Notes: generated by a model not told the origin, from the sequence alone. 64,000 nucleotides of DNA from Liquorilactobacillus vini DSM 20605 (GCF_000255495.1 NZ_AHYZ01000062.1:1-64000), one strand, 5' to 3'; shown: positions 49,287 to 61,300, counted from the first letter of the stretch. Numbers and translations are program-made.

Positions 49287-49943
49287 TTATTTCCCTCCTT
49301 CGCGGTTTGCCTTTTTTTCGGGCAGCACCTCTCCACGATAGATCCAAACTTTAACACCTAATCTACCATAAGTTGTTGCTGCTTCTGTCCAGGCGTAATC
49401 AACATCTGCACGTAATGTATGCAGTGGAACAGTTCCTTCAGAAAAATGCTCAACACGAGACATATCTGCTCCATTTAAACGTCCAGCGACCTGAACTTTG
49501 ATACCTTTGGCTCCTGCTCTCATCGTCCGTTGAATTCCTTGTTTCATTGCCCGACGAAATGCAACACGATTTTCCAGCTGTTCAGCAATTGCTTCACCAA
49601 CTAATTTAGCATCAAGATCCGGCTTTTTAATTTCAACTATATTGATGTGAACACGTTTGCCAGTTAATTTGTTTAATTCATTACGAAGTTTTTCTACTTC
49701 AGCTCCACCTTTGCCAATAACCATGCCAGGTTTAGCTGTATGAACTGAAATATTTACTCTTTTAGCAGCTCGTTCAATTTCAACAGTTGAAACTGAAGCA
49801 TCCGCTAATTTTGTCTGAATGTATTTCCGAATATGCAAATCTTCATGCAAATTATCCGCAAAATCTTTTTCAGCATACCACTTGGCATCCCAATCGCGAA
49901 TAATTCCGACACGCAATCCAGTTGGATTTACTTTTTGACCCAC
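49287..49943 (-). CDS. rpsC: 30S ribosomal protein S3
   Basis: 218 residues with an N-terminal KH domain ([19 protein letters not shown]) and the C-terminal [12 protein letters not shown] part. S3 lines the mRNA entry pore. It follows rplV by 13 bases. Confidence 0.98.
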   Translation of the reverse strand: MGQKVNPTGLRVGIIRDWDAKWYAEKDFADNLHEDLHIRKYIQTKLADASVSTVEIERAAKRVNISVHTAKPGMVIGKGGAEVEKLRNELNKLTGKRVHINIVEIKKPDLDAKLVGEAIAEQLENRVAFRRAMKQGIQRTMRAGAKGIKVQVAGRLNGADMSRVEHFSEGTVPLHTLRADVDYAWTEAATTYGRLGVKVWIYRGEVLPEKKANREGGK

Positions 49944-49956
49944 GCATTATCCCTCC

Positions 49957-50304
49957 TTATTTGCTTGATACAACGACTGTAATATGACTTGTTCGTTTGT
50001 TGATCGGAGAAGCTGAACCCTTAGCTCTTGGACGAAAACGTTTCAAGGTTGGTCCTTCGTTGACAAATGCTTCACTGACTACAAGGTCTTCTGCATCAAG
50101 ATCAAAATTATTTTCTGCATTTGCAATTGCAGATTTTAGAACTTTTTCAATAATAGTAGCTCCCGCTCTTGGAGTAAATTTTAAAATACCTAAAGCTTCG
50201 GCAACACTTTTACCACGAATCAGATCAATCACCAGTCGTGCTTTGCGAGCAGGGATTCGAACTGTTTTGGCAGTTGCTTTTGCTGATGTAACTTGTTCAG
50301 CCAT
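49957..50304 (-). CDS. rplV: 50S ribosomal protein L22
   Basis: 115 residues; [19 protein letters not shown] and the hairpin [21 protein letters not shown] that reaches into the exit tunnel. Mutations in that loop give macrolide resistance in other bacteria; nothing unusual is seen here. Confidence 0.98.
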   Translation of the reverse strand: MAEQVTSAKATAKTVRIPARKARLVIDLIRGKSVAEALGILKFTPRAGATIIEKVLKSAIANAENNFDLDAEDLVVSEAFVNEGPTLKRFRPRAKGSASPINKRTSHITVVVSSK

Positions 50305-50317
50305 TTATAACCCTCCC

Positions 50318-50599
50318 TTACTTAACAGCTGTTTTCTTATCATCTGTTCCGTGGCCATGGAATGTTCGTGTTGGTACGAATTCTCCTAATTTATGACCAA
50401 CCATATCTTCTTGAATATATACCGGAACATGCTTGCGTCCATCATAGACTGCGATTGTATAGCCAATAAAACTTGGAAAAATTGTTGAACGACGCGACCA
50501 AGTCTTGATAACTGATTTTTTTTCTTTATCTGCTTGTGCTTCAATTTTTTTCATTAAATGTGCATCTGCAAATGGTCCTTTTTTCAAACTACGACTCAA
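50318..50599 (-). CDS. rpsS: 30S ribosomal protein S19
   Basis: 93 residues, [20 protein letters not shown] at the start and [16 protein letters not shown] near the end. Part of the 30S head. Confidence 0.98.
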   Translation of the reverse strand: MSRSLKKGPFADAHLMKKIEAQADKEKKSVIKTWSRRSTIFPSFIGYTIAVYDGRKHVPVYIQEDMVGHKLGEFVPTRTFHGHGTDDKKTAVK

Positions 50600-50648
50600 T
50601 GTGAATCCTCCCTTCGGACTTAAATGATTTTAAGCAACTAATTTAAGT

Positions 50649-51479
50649 TTAAGCATTCCGCTTACGCACAATAAATTTGTTGGATTTTGCCTTCTTCGAA
50701 CGTGTCTTGTAACCGGCAGTCTTTTTACCCCATGGTGACATTGGGCTTGGACGACCAACAGGAGCTTTCCCTTCACCACCACCATGTGGATGATCGTTAG
50801 GGTTCATAACAGATCCACGAACTTTAGGACGACGACCAGCCCAACGTGTTCGGCCTGCTTTCCCGCTATTGATTAATTCGTGCTGTTCATTACCAACTGC
50901 TCCAATCGTTGCTCGGCAGTCAGCTAAAATCATCCGAACTTCACCAGAATTAAGGCGAACCAAAACATATTTGTTTTCTTTACCCAAAACTTGTGCCGAG
51001 GCACCAGCAGCTCGAACTAATTGACCACCTTTTCCAGGTTTCAATTCAATATTGTGAACAATTGTTCCAACTGGAATTTCCGAAAGCTTTTTAGAATTCC
51101 CAACTTTAATATCTGCATCATCACCTGATTGAACTAACTGACCTACTTTTAAGTCCTTTGGTGCAATGATATATGACTTCGTACCATCAGCGTAAACCAG
51201 CAAAGCAATGTTGGCTGAGCGATTTGGATCATACTCAATTGCCTTGACTGTTGCTGGGACATCATCCTTAAGCCGCTTGAAATCAATCAAACGATACTGA
51301 CGTTTATGCCCGCCACCACGATGACGAACCGTAATACGACCATAACTATTACGGCCAGCTGTCTTGCTCTGTGAAACTAATAGGGATTTTTCAGGAACTG
51401 TTTTAGTGATTTCTGAAAAATCGGAACCAGTCATATTGCGACGGCCGTTTGAGGTCGGTTTAAACTTCTTGATCCCCAC
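50649..51479 (-). CDS. rplB: 50S ribosomal protein L2
   Basis: 276 residues. [18 protein letters not shown] and the C-terminal [26 protein letters not shown] motif, which holds the conserved histidine close to the peptidyl-transferase centre. Confidence 0.98.
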   Translation of the reverse strand: MGIKKFKPTSNGRRNMTGSDFSEITKTVPEKSLLVSQSKTAGRNSYGRITVRHRGGGHKRQYRLIDFKRLKDDVPATVKAIEYDPNRSANIALLVYADGTKSYIIAPKDLKVGQLVQSGDDADIKVGNSKKLSEIPVGTIVHNIELKPGKGGQLVRAAGASAQVLGKENKYVLVRLNSGEVRMILADCRATIGAVGNEQHELINSGKAGRTRWAGRRPKVRGSVMNPNDHPHGGGEGKAPVGRPSPMSPWGKKTAGYKTRSKKAKSNKFIVRKRNA

Positions 51480-51500
51480 GTGAATTCCCTCCTATGTTAA

Positions 51501-51785
51501 TTATTCTTCAAAAAATTTGATTGCTTTTGAATCGGAACTTAAAGTTGCAATTGCTTTGCGACGTTTATTAGTATAGCCAACATAACGTCCAACCCGTTTT
51601 TTCTTTCCTTTAACATTAATAACATTCAGTTTTACTACCTTAACATCAAACAATTCTTCAATGGCAGCTTTAATTTGTGGTTTCGTAGCTTGAGTTGCCA
51701 CATCAAAAACATAACGTTTGTTATCCATCTCAGCTGTTGATGCTTCAGTAATAACTGGTTTTAAAATTATTTTTTGCGATTCCAT
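51501..51785 (-). CDS. rplW: 50S ribosomal protein L23
   Basis: 94 residues, starting [17 protein letters not shown]23 sits at the tunnel exit, where trigger factor and SRP dock. Its start overlaps the rplD stop by one base. Confidence 0.97.
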   Translation of the reverse strand: MESQKIILKPVITEASTAEMDNKRYVFDVATQATKPQIKAAIEELFDVKVVKLNVINVKGKKKRVGRYVGYTNKRRKAIATLSSDSKAIKFFEE

Positions 51786-52408
51786 TATGCAAGAACCTCC
51801 TCTACTTGAGAAAGAGCTTCTTGAGTCATGACCAACTTATCATTATTAAGAACATCTAAAACATTAACATTCTTAGCATTAATGACCGTAACGTTTGCCA
51901 AATTACGAGCTGATAAAGCAGCTAAGTCGTTGCCATCTTCAAGAACTACTAATACTTTCGATTGAACATCCAAGCTTGCCAAAACTTTAGCAAAATCTTT
52001 GGTCTTTGGTGCTTCAAAAGTTAATTTATCAACAACCATCAAGTCTTGATCAGCAACTTTTTGTGACAAAACAGACTTGATTGCTAAACGACGAACTTTT
52101 CTTGGAAGTTTGTAACTGTATGAACGCGGTGTTGGTCCAAAGACTGTTCCGCCACCAACCCATTGTGGTGAACGAATTGATCCCTGACGAGCACGGCCGG
52201 TTCCTTTTTGACGCCATGGCTTTTTACCACCACCAGAAACTGCACTTCGATTTTTTACCGCATGCGTTCCTTGACGTAAAGATGCACGCTGCATGAGTAC
52301 AGCATCAAACACAACACTTTCATTTGGTTTGATTCCAAAAATTTCTTTGCTTAATGAAACTTCACCATTTTTGCTACCATCTTGCTTATATAATGCAACT
52401 GTCGGCAT
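51785..52408 (-). CDS. rplD: 50S ribosomal protein L4
   Basis: 207 residues. The extended loop [26 protein letters not shown] reaches the exit tunnel. In E. coli L4 is the autoregulator of the S10 operon, and a foldable leader precedes rpsJ here. Confidence 0.98.
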   Translation of the reverse strand: MPTVALYKQDGSKNGEVSLSKEIFGIKPNESVVFDAVLMQRASLRQGTHAVKNRSAVSGGGKKPWRQKGTGRARQGSIRSPQWVGGGTVFGPTPRSYSYKLPRKVRRLAIKSVLSQKVADQDLMVVDKLTFEAPKTKDFAKVLASLDVQSKVLVVLEDGNDLAALSARNLANVTVINAKNVNVLDVLNNDKLVMTQEALSQVEEVLA

Positions 52409-52429
52409 TTAAACTTCCTCCTTTCCTAG

Positions 52430-53059
52430 TTATTTTTCTTTTACTGTGCCTGTGATCGTTACTAATGATTTGTTTGCACCAGGAACATTTCCTCGGATTA
52501 ACAAAACATTATTATCAGTGTCAGCTTTAACAATTTGCAAGTTTTTAATTGTTACTCGTTTGTTACCCATTCTACCTGGTAAGACTTTGCCTTTGAAAAC
52601 ACGGTTAATAATAACACCCATCGAACCTGGACGACGATGGTACCGAGAGCCATGAGCCATCGGTCCACGTGATTGTCCCCAGCGTTTAATATTACCTTGG
52701 AAGCCATGGCCTTTCGATGTGCCGGTAACGTCAACTACATCCCCAGCTACAAAGATGTCAGCCTTTACTTCGTCTCCTACCTTATAGTCTCCCAGCTCAA
52801 CATCTCTGATTTCACGAATGAAGCGCTTAGGAGCAGTTTTTGCTTTTGCTGCATGACCCTTAGCAGGTTTGTTAGCCAAGACTTCGCGTAAATCATCAAA
52901 ACCTAATTGAACAGCTTCGTAGCCGTCATTTTCAACAGTCTTGACTTGCAAAACAACATTAGTTCCAACTTCAACCACAGTAACTGGGATCAATTCGCCA
53001 TTTTCAGCAAAGACTTGTGTCATACCCACTTTTTTTCCTAAGATTCCTTTTTTGGTCAT
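52430..53059 (-). CDS. rplC: 50S ribosomal protein L3
   Basis: 209 residues; [21 protein letters not shown] at the start and the finger GMGSR-type segment [18 protein letters not shown] near the peptidyl-transferase centre. Second gene of the S10 operon. Confidence 0.98.
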   Translation of the reverse strand: MTKKGILGKKVGMTQVFAENGELIPVTVVEVGTNVVLQVKTVENDGYEAVQLGFDDLREVLANKPAKGHAAKAKTAPKRFIREIRDVELGDYKVGDEVKADIFVAGDVVDVTGTSKGHGFQGNIKRWGQSRGPMAHGSRYHRRPGSMGVIINRVFKGKVLPGRMGNKRVTIKNLQIVKADTDNNVLLIRGNVPGANKSLVTITGTVKEK

Positions 53060-53097
53060 GTCTACACCTCCAAATTTAAATTCTGTTTTTTAGCTAA

Positions 53098-53406
53098 TTA
53101 CAGTTTGATTTCAATATCAACACCACTTGGTAAATCCAGTTTCATCAAAGAATCAACTGTTTTGGGTGTCGGATTAACAATATCAATCAAGCGTTTATGT
53201 GTTTGCATTTCGAATTGTTCACGTGAATCCTTATATTTATGTGGAGCACGAATTACCGTGTACAATGTTCGTTCTGTTGGCAACGGAATTGGACCTGAAA
53301 TTGCAGCTCCTGTCCTCTTAGCAGTCTCAACGATTTTATCGGCTGACTGATCGAGGATCCGATGCTCATATGCCTTTAAACGAATCCGAATTTTTTGTTT
53401 TGCCAT
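53098..53406 (-). CDS. rpsJ: 30S ribosomal protein S10
   Basis: 102 residues, starting [20 protein letters not shown] with GGAGG seven bases upstream. A longer in-frame start at 53538 is rejected because it would translate the leader. S10 also works as the antitermination factor NusE. First gene of the S10 operon. Confidence 0.98.
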   Translation of the reverse strand: MAKQKIRIRLKAYEHRILDQSADKIVETAKRTGAAISGPIPLPTERTLYTVIRAPHKYKDSREQFEMQTHKRLIDIVNPTPKTVDSLMKLDLPSGVDIEIKL

Positions 53407-53591
53407 TTTATTCCCTCCTTCGTCCATTTTAAAAATAAGACTAGCTCCGCGAAAATTACCGCCGCACCCCATGGCAATGCTTCCGGGTGTGTCGCAACCT
53501 TTCACATCAAAGCTCACACAATCAATAAATGTGCGCACTCATCCCATGACAAGTACCTTACTATAATAACTGTTTTTTTTATTCAAATCAA
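53407..53591 (-). promoter_or_regulatory. S10 operon promoter and structured leader
   Basis: Minus-strand TTGATT (53591-53586), 17-base spacer, TATTAT (53568-53563). The leader of about 150 bases contains GCGCACA/TGTGTGAGC arms and a CACCC/GGGTG stem (53489-53485 with 53469-53465) around GGAAGCATTGCCATG. A leader of this size fits control of the operon by a ribosomal protein, which is an inference. Confidence 0.65.
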
Positions 53592-53669
53592 GAATAAATT
53601 TATTAATTCTTGTTTTTTTTCACAAAAAGTGTATCTTTTAGATTAAGATCTATTTTGGGAGGTGCTATT

Positions 53670-54218
53670 TTGACAAAAGCATTATTGATAATTGATTACA
53701 CAAACGACTTTGTAGCTGATTCAGGAGCATTAACTTGTGGACAACCTGGTCAAGCAATTGAGAAAGCAATTCTTTCATTAGCTAATTCGTTTTTAGAGAA
53801 GAATCAATGGGTTATCTTTCCAACCGATCTGCATCAAAAAAATGATCCTTATCATCCAGAAACCAATCTTTTTCCACCTCATAACCTCAAAAATACTTGG
53901 GGAAGAAAATTATTTGGAAAAGTTAACAACTGGTATCAAAAAAATCAAGAAAATTCCCATGTTTATTTTTTTGATAAGAATCGCTATTCAGCTTTTGTTA
54001 ATACTAATTTAGAAAATTACCTACGCAGTCGTAAAATCGATGAGCTTTGGCTAGCTGGTGTTTGTACTGACATTTGTGTTTTGCACACCGCTATTGATGC
54101 TTATAATAAAAATTTTAAGATCGTGATTCCGCAAGCAGCTGTTGCTAGTTTTGATCCACAAGGACACCAATGGGCTTTACGGCACTTCAAAAATTGTTTA
54201 GCTGCAAAAATTATTTAA
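53670..54218 (+). CDS. isochorismatase-family hydrolase (nicotinamidase-like)
   Basis: 182 residues. The catalytic aspartate is in LLIIDYTNDF (D9), a lysine lies in FDKNRYSAF, and the nucleophile cysteine in GVCTDICVLHTA. PTDLHQKNDPYHPE is the usual metal/entry region. Relatives turn nicotinamide into nicotinic acid or cleave other amides. TTG at 53670 follows GGGAGG; longer frames upstream have no ribosome binding site. It is a plus-strand gene set between the fusA and S10 operons and ends at a shared terminator. Confidence 0.87.
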   Translation: MTKALLIIDYTNDFVADSGALTCGQPGQAIEKAILSLANSFLEKNQWVIFPTDLHQKNDPYHPETNLFPPHNLKNTWGRKLFGKVNNWYQKNQENSHVYFFDKNRYSAFVNTNLENYLRSRKIDELWLAGVCTDICVLHTAIDAYNKNFKIVIPQAAVASFDPQGHQWALRHFKNCLAAKII

Positions 54219-54250
54219 AAAAAGGAAACTCAATTTGAGTTTCCTTTTTA
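54217..54250. terminator. bidirectional terminator between hydrolase gene and fusA
   Basis: GGAAACTCAA (54224-54233) pairs with TTGAGTTTCC (54235-54244), flanked by A and T runs, so it can stop transcripts from both sides. Confidence 0.85.
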
Positions 54251-54253
54251 TTT

Positions 54254-56347
54254 TTAACTAGCATTCCCGCCATTTTTCTTAATAATTTCTTCTTGAATTG
54301 ATTTTGGCACTGGTTCATAATGATCCATCGTCATAGTAAATGTACCACGACCTTGAGTTGCAGAGCGTAAAGTTGTAGCATAGCCAAACATTTCAGCAAG
54401 TGGAACAAATGCTTTTACCATTTGAGCATTTCCCCGGTTTTCCATTCCTTCAACACGACCACGACGAGCAGTTACATGTCCCATAACATCACCCAAATAA
54501 TCCTCAGGTGTTACGATTTCCACCCGCATGATTGGTTCAAGGATTACAGCACCAGCCACTTTAGCAGCGTTTCTCAAAGCTAATGAAGCTGCAATCTTGA
54601 ATGCTGCTTCACTTGAATCGACTTCGTGATAACTACCATCATAGAGCTTAGCCTTCACATCAATCAGCGGATAGCCAGCCAAGACACCATTTTTCATTGC
54701 TTCTTTTAAACCAGCCTCAACCGCTGGAATATATTCACGCGGAACAACACCACCGACAATTGCATCTTCGAATTCAAAGCCCTTGCCTTCATCATTTGGT
54801 GTAAACTCAATCCAAACATCACCATATTGACCTTTACCACCAGACTGATGAACAAACTTACCTTGAACTGAAACTTGTTTGGTAAAGGTTTCACGATAAG
54901 CAACTTGCGGCTCACCAACTCTAGCATCAACTTTGAATTCACGCCGCATCCGATCAACAATAATATCCAAATGCAACTCACCCATGCCGGCAATTAAAGT
55001 TTCACCAGTTTCAGGATTAGTTTCAGCCTTAAAGGTTGGATCTTCTTCAGCCAGTTTTTGTAAAGCCACATCCATTTTATCTTGATCAGCTTTAGTTTTG
55101 GGCTCAATTGATACTTGAATAACTGGATCTGGGAAATCCATTGACTCAAGAATCAGCGGATGATCAACATCCGTTAAAGAATCACCAGTTGTAGTTGCCT
55201 TTAAACCAATCGCGGCAGCAATATCGCCTGAAAATACTTCTGGAATTTCCTTCCGATGATTCGAATGCATTTGCAGTAAACGACCAACACGTTCACGTTT
55301 ATCTTTTGTAGCATTCAAAACATAAGAGCCGGATTCAAGTGTTCCTGAATAAACTCTAAAGAAAGTCAGCCGCCCAACAAATGGATCAGTTGCAATTTTA
55401 AAAGCTAAACCAGCAAATGGCTTATCATCACCAGCCGTCAATTCAACTTCTTCGTTAGTATCGGGATCAGTTGCTTTATAAGGCTTAACATCTAATGGGG
55501 AAGGCAAATAGTCATTCACCCCATCCAACATCATCTGGACACCCTTGTTTTTGAAAGCTGATCCAGCAAAAACTGGATATAACTCCAAATTCAAGGTTGC
55601 TTTACGAATAGCAGCTTTCAATTCTTCAACAGAAATTTCTTCACCGCCAAGATATTTTTCCATAATATCATCATCAACGTCGGCAATTTCTTCAATCATT
55701 TTTTCACGACGTTTCTGAGCTTCCGCTTTATATTCGTCAGGAACATCGATTGTGTCCCATTTTGAGCCAAGTTTATCTTCATCATAAACATCGGCTTTCA
55801 TTTCAACTAAATCAATTACCCCTTCAAAATTGTCCTCAGCACCAATCGGCATCTGAACTGCCACCGCATTAGCCTGTAAACGATCATGAATTGTATTAAC
55901 TGAATAATCAAAGTCCGCGCCGATCTTATCCATTTTATTAACAAAAACAATTCTTGGAACAGAATATGTTGTTGCCTGGCGCCAAACATTTTCAGTTTGA
56001 GGTTCAACCCCAGATTGTGCATCTAAAACAACAACTGCTCCATCAAGTACACGCAGCGAACGTTCTACTTCAACCGTAAAATCAACGTGTCCTGGAGTAT
56101 CAATGATGTTAATTCGATGATCGTGCCATTGAGCGGTTGTTGCGGCAGATGTAATTGTAATGCCCCGTTCTTTTTCCTGAGCCATCCAGTCCATTTGAGA
56201 ATCACCATCATGAGTTTCTCCAATTTTGTGAATTTTACCAGTATAGTACAGGATGCGTTCGGTTGTTGTCGTTTTACCTGCATCAATATGAGCAACAATC
56301 CCAATGTTACGTGTTTTTTCAAGCGGAAATTCACGTTTATTAGCCAT
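54254..56347 (-). CDS. fusA: elongation factor G
   Basis: 697 residues. GTPase motifs [16 protein letters not shown] and NKMDK in the N-terminal 150 residues, then domains II-V of EF-G. It drives translocation. The start [14 protein letters not shown] at 56347 follows AAAGGAG; the frame extends to 56389 without support. tuf does not follow here, as in other lactobacilli. Confidence 0.98.
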   Translation of the reverse strand: MANKREFPLEKTRNIGIVAHIDAGKTTTTERILYYTGKIHKIGETHDGDSQMDWMAQEKERGITITSAATTAQWHDHRINIIDTPGHVDFTVEVERSLRVLDGAVVVLDAQSGVEPQTENVWRQATTYSVPRIVFVNKMDKIGADFDYSVNTIHDRLQANAVAVQMPIGAEDNFEGVIDLVEMKADVYDEDKLGSKWDTIDVPDEYKAEAQKRREKMIEEIADVDDDIMEKYLGGEEISVEELKAAIRKATLNLELYPVFAGSAFKNKGVQMMLDGVNDYLPSPLDVKPYKATDPDTNEEVELTAGDDKPFAGLAFKIATDPFVGRLTFFRVYSGTLESGSYVLNATKDKRERVGRLLQMHSNHRKEIPEVFSGDIAAAIGLKATTTGDSLTDVDHPLILESMDFPDPVIQVSIEPKTKADQDKMDVALQKLAEEDPTFKAETNPETGETLIAGMGELHLDIIVDRMRREFKVDARVGEPQVAYRETFTKQVSVQGKFVHQSGGKGQYGDVWIEFTPNDEGKGFEFEDAIVGGVVPREYIPAVEAGLKEAMKNGVLAGYPLIDVKAKLYDGSYHEVDSSEAAFKIAASLALRNAAKVAGAVILEPIMRVEIVTPEDYLGDVMGHVTARRGRVEGMENRGNAQMVKAFVPLAEMFGYATTLRSATQGRGTFTMTMDHYEPVPKSIQEEIIKKNGGNAS

Positions 56348-56466
56348 TTTTGAGAATTTCTCTCCTTTCAGAATTATGACCAATTTCAAAAAACCAATTG
56401 TAGTTTCTTAAAAAAATGACTACTATAAGGATTTACCCAAACCATATAATAGCCATTTACTAAAAA

Positions 56467-56937
56467 TTACCAACGATAATGTGCAAATGCTCGGTTTGCA
56501 TCTGCCATTTTATGTGTATCTTCACGTTTTTTAACTGAAGCACCAGTATTATTCGCTGCATCGATAATTTCTTTTGCTAATCTTTCTGGCATTGTATGTT
56601 CGCCGCGAAGACGAGAATAGTTTACAATCCAACGCAAGCCTAATGTTGTTCTTCTGTCAGGACGAACTTCAATTGGGACTTGATAGTTAGATCCACCAAC
56701 ACGCCGAGCACGAACTTCAAGCACTGGCATAACATTTTTCATGGCTTCTTCAAAAACATCCAATGGTTCATTACCAGTTTGTTCTTTAATTAAATCAAAA
56801 GCTTGATACAAAATTTTTGAAGCTGTTCCACGTTTGCCATCGATCATTAAATGGTTGATCAAGCGCGTAACCAATTTAGATTTGTAAATTGGATCTGGGA
56901 GCACTTCACGTTTTGAAACTGCACCTTTTCTTGGCAT
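56467..56937 (-). CDS. rpsG: 30S ribosomal protein S7
   Basis: 156 residues; [23 protein letters not shown] at the start. S7 nucleates the 30S head and in E. coli controls the str operon. It follows rpsL by 34 bases. Confidence 0.98.
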   Translation of the reverse strand: MPRKGAVSKREVLPDPIYKSKLVTRLINHLMIDGKRGTASKILYQAFDLIKEQTGNEPLDVFEEAMKNVMPVLEVRARRVGGSNYQVPIEVRPDRRTTLGLRWIVNYSRLRGEHTMPERLAKEIIDAANNTGASVKKREDTHKMADANRAFAHYRW

Positions 56938-56971
56938 TTAAATAACCTCCTAATATTCCTTTTTAACTCGA

Positions 56972-57385
56972 TTACTTCTTTGGTTTCTTAGTACCATACT
57001 TCGAACGACCTTGTTTACGATCAGTAACACCGGCTGTATCCAAAGCACCACGAACAATATGATAACGAACACCAGGAAGGTCTTTAACACGACCACCACG
57101 AATCAAAACGACACTATGTTCCTGTAAATTATGTCCAATTCCCGGAATATAAGCAGTAACTTCGATCAGGTTTGACAATCGAACACGAGCATACTTCCGT
57201 AAAGCTGAATTAGGCTTCTTTGGGGTCATAGTTCCGACACGAGTAGCTACTCCACGTTTTTGTGGTGCAGGATTATTAGTCTGAATTTTGTTATAACTGT
57301 TGTAACCGAAGTTTAAAGCAGGCGAATTTGACTTAGAAGTCTTTGACTTGCGCCCCTTACGAATCAACTGATTAATTGTTGGCAT
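56972..57385 (-). CDS. rpsL: 30S ribosomal protein S12
   Basis: 137 residues, [20 protein letters not shown] at the start and the accuracy-determining loops [11 protein letters not shown] and [13 protein letters not shown]. Both lysines linked to streptomycin sensitivity are present. First gene of rpsL-rpsG-fusA, behind a leader of about 150 bases. Confidence 0.98.
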   Translation of the reverse strand: MPTINQLIRKGRKSKTSKSNSPALNFGYNSYNKIQTNNPAPQKRGVATRVGTMTPKKPNSALRKYARVRLSNLIEVTAYIPGIGHNLQEHSVVLIRGGRVKDLPGVRYHIVRGALDTAGVTDRKQGRSKYGTKKPKK

Positions 57386-57578
57386 CTAATGCTTCTCCTC
57401 CTAATATTTTTTCTAATTTAAGTACACACATCCAGGCGGTTCATTTTTTACAAAAAATAAAAGCCCAAACGTACTATGAATGCTAACGTTCCACAGTCAG
57501 CATGTTCCGCACAGTACGGAAGAACTGTTCACATAAAGCACCTTGACTAGGTTACCACGATATATAAAAGTTTGTCAA
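57386..57578 (-). promoter_or_regulatory. str operon promoter and leader with two alternative folds
   Basis: Minus-strand TTGACA (57578-57573), 18-base spacer, TAACCT (57554-57549) with TG before it. In the leader TTCCG/CGGAA (57521-57517 with 57509-57505) makes one hairpin. CGTACTGTG (57518-57510) can instead pair over a distance with CATAGTACG (57478-57470), 8 of 9 bases, enclosing the TGCT/AGCA hairpin at 57502-57481. The two folds exclude each other, and a T-rich run follows at about 57462-57450. This is the layout of a switch. Confidence 0.6.
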
Positions 57579-57627
57579 CCTAAATTGTTTCTTTATTTTG
57601 CGTATTTATCCGTTGGAGGCGGAAAAT

Positions 57628-58308
57628 ATGATTATAACTTGTTTATGCTTTGTCTTAGGTTGCTGCTGGGGATCCTTTTTCTGGTGTTCACATTGGCGAA
57701 TGCAACAACAGCTTTCTTTAAAAATTAAGCGATCTTTCTGTGACCATTGTCAGCATCAATTAAGTTGGTTTGAATTGATCCCGCTGCTCAGCATTATTAT
57801 TTTGCGTGGCAAATGTCGTTATTGTCAACAACGGATTGCTTTTAACAGTACATTTTGTGAATTTTTTTTTGGAATAGATTTTTTCTTGCTCAGTTCTAAC
57901 TATCATAATTCACTAAAACTTATTTTGATTTGCTTGCTTGTTTGTTGGAGCAGTTGGTTGGCGCTCGAAGATTGGCATACAATGATGGTCTCAGCATTCA
58001 TCCTTTGGACAGGAAATTTATGTTTTTTGTTAGTTTCACTAGTCGTCAATAAATTTCATTTTCAAAGCTTTGATCTTACTTGTTTTCTTTTTATCATTCT
58101 TAGCTTCTTCGTTCTTAATCACTGGCTTGGCAGCGCTGATCTAATTTTCTTAATTACTATTTATTATTGCATCGGTTTCGATAAAATATTATTTTTACTT
58201 CTGCTTGCCTCATTAGGAGGAATAATTTATTGTTGGTATTTTCATAAGAATAAAATTCCTTTTTTACCGCTACTTGTATTAAGCCTGCAGATTGTTTTGA
58301 TTCTTTAA
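57628..58308 (+). CDS. prepilin peptidase (type IV leader peptidase / ComC-like)
   Basis: 226 residues and about seven membrane segments. A zinc-binding loop has two CxxC pairs (cysteines 38, 41, 63, 66). The two catalytic aspartates fit D115 in LEDWHTMM and D171 in GSADLIFL. The enzyme cleaves and methylates pseudopilins of the competence machinery. GGAGG precedes the ATG at 57628. It is a lone plus-strand gene between rpoC and rpsL; no competence pilin genes are near. Confidence 0.88.
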   Translation: MIITCLCFVLGCCWGSFFWCSHWRMQQQLSLKIKRSFCDHCQHQLSWFELIPLLSIIILRGKCRYCQQRIAFNSTFCEFFFGIDFFLLSSNYHNSLKLILICLLVCWSSWLALEDWHTMMVSAFILWTGNLCFLLVSLVVNKFHFQSFDLTCFLFIILSFFVLNHWLGSADLIFLITIYYCIGFDKILFLLLLASLGGIIYCWYFHKNKIPFLPLLVLSLQIVLIL

Positions 58309-58309
58309 A

Positions 58310-58342
58310 AAAAAACTCGGCTAGTTAAAATAGCCGAGTTTA
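58310..58342. terminator. bidirectional terminator between prepilin peptidase and rpoC
   Basis: ACTCGGCTA (58315-58323) pairs with TAGCCGAGT (58331-58339), with A and T runs at the sides. Confidence 0.85.
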
Positions 58343-58358
58343 AAAATTATTTTATTAT

Positions 58359-61300
58359 TTATTTAGATGCTGGATCAGTTTTAGCTGATTCTGCATTTTT
58401 CATTTGCTGTTCGATATCAGAAATTGAGTAAACATTTTGGGAAACTCCGCCGATCTCTTTGGGCTTAATTTGGCGATAGAGTGGCATTCCAGTCCCAGCT
58501 GGAATCAATTTACCAATAATAACATTTTCTTTCAAACCAATCAATGGATCATTCTTTCCACGAATTGCCGCATCTGTCAGAACGCGGGTTGTTTCTTGGA
58601 AGGAAGCAGCTGATAAGAAGCTATTAGTTTCCAGTGAAGCTTTAGTAATTCCTAATAAAACCGGACGAGCTGTGGCTGGAATCGCACCTTTAATTATAGT
58701 ATCACGGTTACGATCTTTAAAATCATTGATATCCATTAAAGTACCAGGCAATAAGTCCGTATCTCCTGGATCCATAACTCGGATTTTACGTAACATTTGT
58801 CGAGCCATAACTTCAATATGCTTATCAGCAATTTCAACACCTTGCATCCGGTAAACTTTTTGGACTTCACGCAAGATATAATTTTCAGTTGATAGAACAT
58901 CACGAACTTTGATTAATTCTTTAGGGTCAATTGAACCAACTGTCAATGGATCACCACGATGAACCTGATCACCTTCAGCTACTTTCAAGACAGCTGTAAA
59001 TGGCAAACTATACTTTCTTGTATCAGTTTCGCCTTTGACAGTTACAGTCTTTGTGCGCTCAGCTGGGTTTTCTTCAACTGAATCAATTACACCAGTAACT
59101 TCAGAAATCTTAGCCAAACCTTTAGGATTACGAGCTTCAAAAATTTCCTGCACACGAGGCAACCCTTGTGTAATATCATCACCGGCAACCCCACCAGTAT
59201 GGAAGGTCCGCATGGTCAACTGTGTACCAGGCTCACCAATTGATTGGGCAGCAACAGTCCCAACTGCTTCACCAACTTCAACTTGATCGCCGGTTGCCAT
59301 ATTGCGACCGTAGCATTTCTCACAAACACCGTGACGTGTATTGCAAGTAAAGGCTGATCGAATTGTAACTTTTTTAACTCCGGCATCAATAACTGCTTGA
59401 GCTTTGTCCTCATCAATCATTTTATTTGCTGGCACGATCACTTCACCAGTTTTTGGATCTTTAACAGTTTTCATTGCGTAACGGCCCAAAATTCGATCAT
59501 AAAGTGGCTCAATCATTTCATTGCCTTCTTTGATGGCAGTCACATCTAAACCACGATCTGTTCCGCAATCTTTTTCACGAATGATAACATCCTGAGCCAC
59601 ATCAACCAAACGTCGAGTTAAATAACCTGAATCAGCAGTCTTCAGGGCAGTATCTGTCATACCCTTACGCGCACCGTGAGTAGAAATAAACATTTCCATC
59701 ACTGATAGTCCCTCACGGAAGTTAGAAACAATCGGCAATTCCATCGTTTTACCATTAGGAGCAGCCATCAACCCACGCATTCCAGCTAGCTGGGTAAAGT
59801 TCGAAATATTGCCACGAGCTCCAGAATCAGACATCATTTGAATCGGGTTCTTTGGATCCATGTTTTGAACTAATTTATCTTGAATCTGGTCTTTAGCATT
59901 ATTCCAAATAGCAATTACACGATTATACCGCTCATCTTCAGTAATTAAACCACGCCGAAATTGTTTAGCAACTGTTGCAACTTCTTTATGCGCTTGCTCA
60001 ATAATTGCTGGTTTTTCTTTCAGATCCGTTACATCAGCCATTCCAACTGTTAAGCCAGAACGAGTTGATTCATAGTAACCTAAATCTTTAATTCGATCCA
60101 AAAACTTCGAGGTTTCAGTCACTTTAAATTTCTTGTAGACTTGAGCAATAATATCACTCAGAAAGCCTGCTTTAAATGGCCCAACTAATGGTTGACTTGC
60201 CAAAAATTGGCGAATATCAGTTCCTAATTCCAAAAAATATTTATCTGGAGTTTGAACGGTTAAATTTTCTTCGGTTGGTTCATTTAAATAAGGAAAATCT
60301 TTCGGTAAGATTTCATTAAAGAATGCCTTACCAACCGTCGTAACCATTACCCGTTGTTTTTGCCAATCTGTGAATGGTTTTCCACTAGCTGCTAATGATG
60401 AAGTTTGTAAACCAATTCTTGTATGCAAATGGACATAATTATTTTGATAAGCCGTCCGAATCTCATTAACATCTTTAAAAATCATGCCTTCGCCTTCACG
60501 ATCAGCTTCTTCAACAGTCATATAATAGTTGCCAATAACCATATCCTGTGAAGGAGTAACGATTGGTTTACCATCCTTTGGAGCCAAAATATGATGGGCA
60601 GCCAACATTAACAAGCGGGCTTCAGCTTGAGCTTCATCAGAAAGTGGTACATGAATCGCCATCTGGTCACCATCAAAATCAGCATTATAAGCTTCACAAG
60701 CCAAAGGATGCAATCTCATTGATTTTCCATCAACCAACCTTGGTTCAAAAGCTTGGATTCCCAAGCGATGCAAAGTAGGTGCCCGGTTTAATAATACCGG
60801 ATGTTCTTTAATAACTTCCTCAAGAACATCCCAAATATCTTCATCACGTCGTTCAAGTTTTCGCTTGGCATTCTTAATATTTGATGCCATTCCACGTTTA
60901 ACAAGCTCTTTCATCATAAATGGTTTGAACAATTCCAAAGCCATTTCATGTGGGATACCCATTTCGTTCATCTTAAGTTTTGGTCCAACATCAATAACTG
61001 AACGTCCGGAGTAATCAACACGTTTGCCCAACAAGTTTTGGCGAAAACGGCCCTGCTTACCTTTTAACATATGTGACAATGATTTTAATGGACGATTCCC
61101 TGGTCCAGTTACTGGACGTCCGCGACGACCATTATCAATCAACGCATCTACCGCTTCTTGTAGCATCCGTTTTTCGTTTTGAACAATGATTCCAGGTGCA
61201 TGCAGATCTAGTAAACGTTTCAATCGATTATTTCGGTTAATTACCCGCCGATATAAATCGTTCAAATCGGAAGTGGCAAAACGGCCACCTTCTAGTTGAA

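Noticed and set aside
53407-53538. Longer N-terminus for S10
   Set aside because: The extra 44 codons lie in the leader; the family start [10 protein letters not shown] has GGAGG directly upstream.
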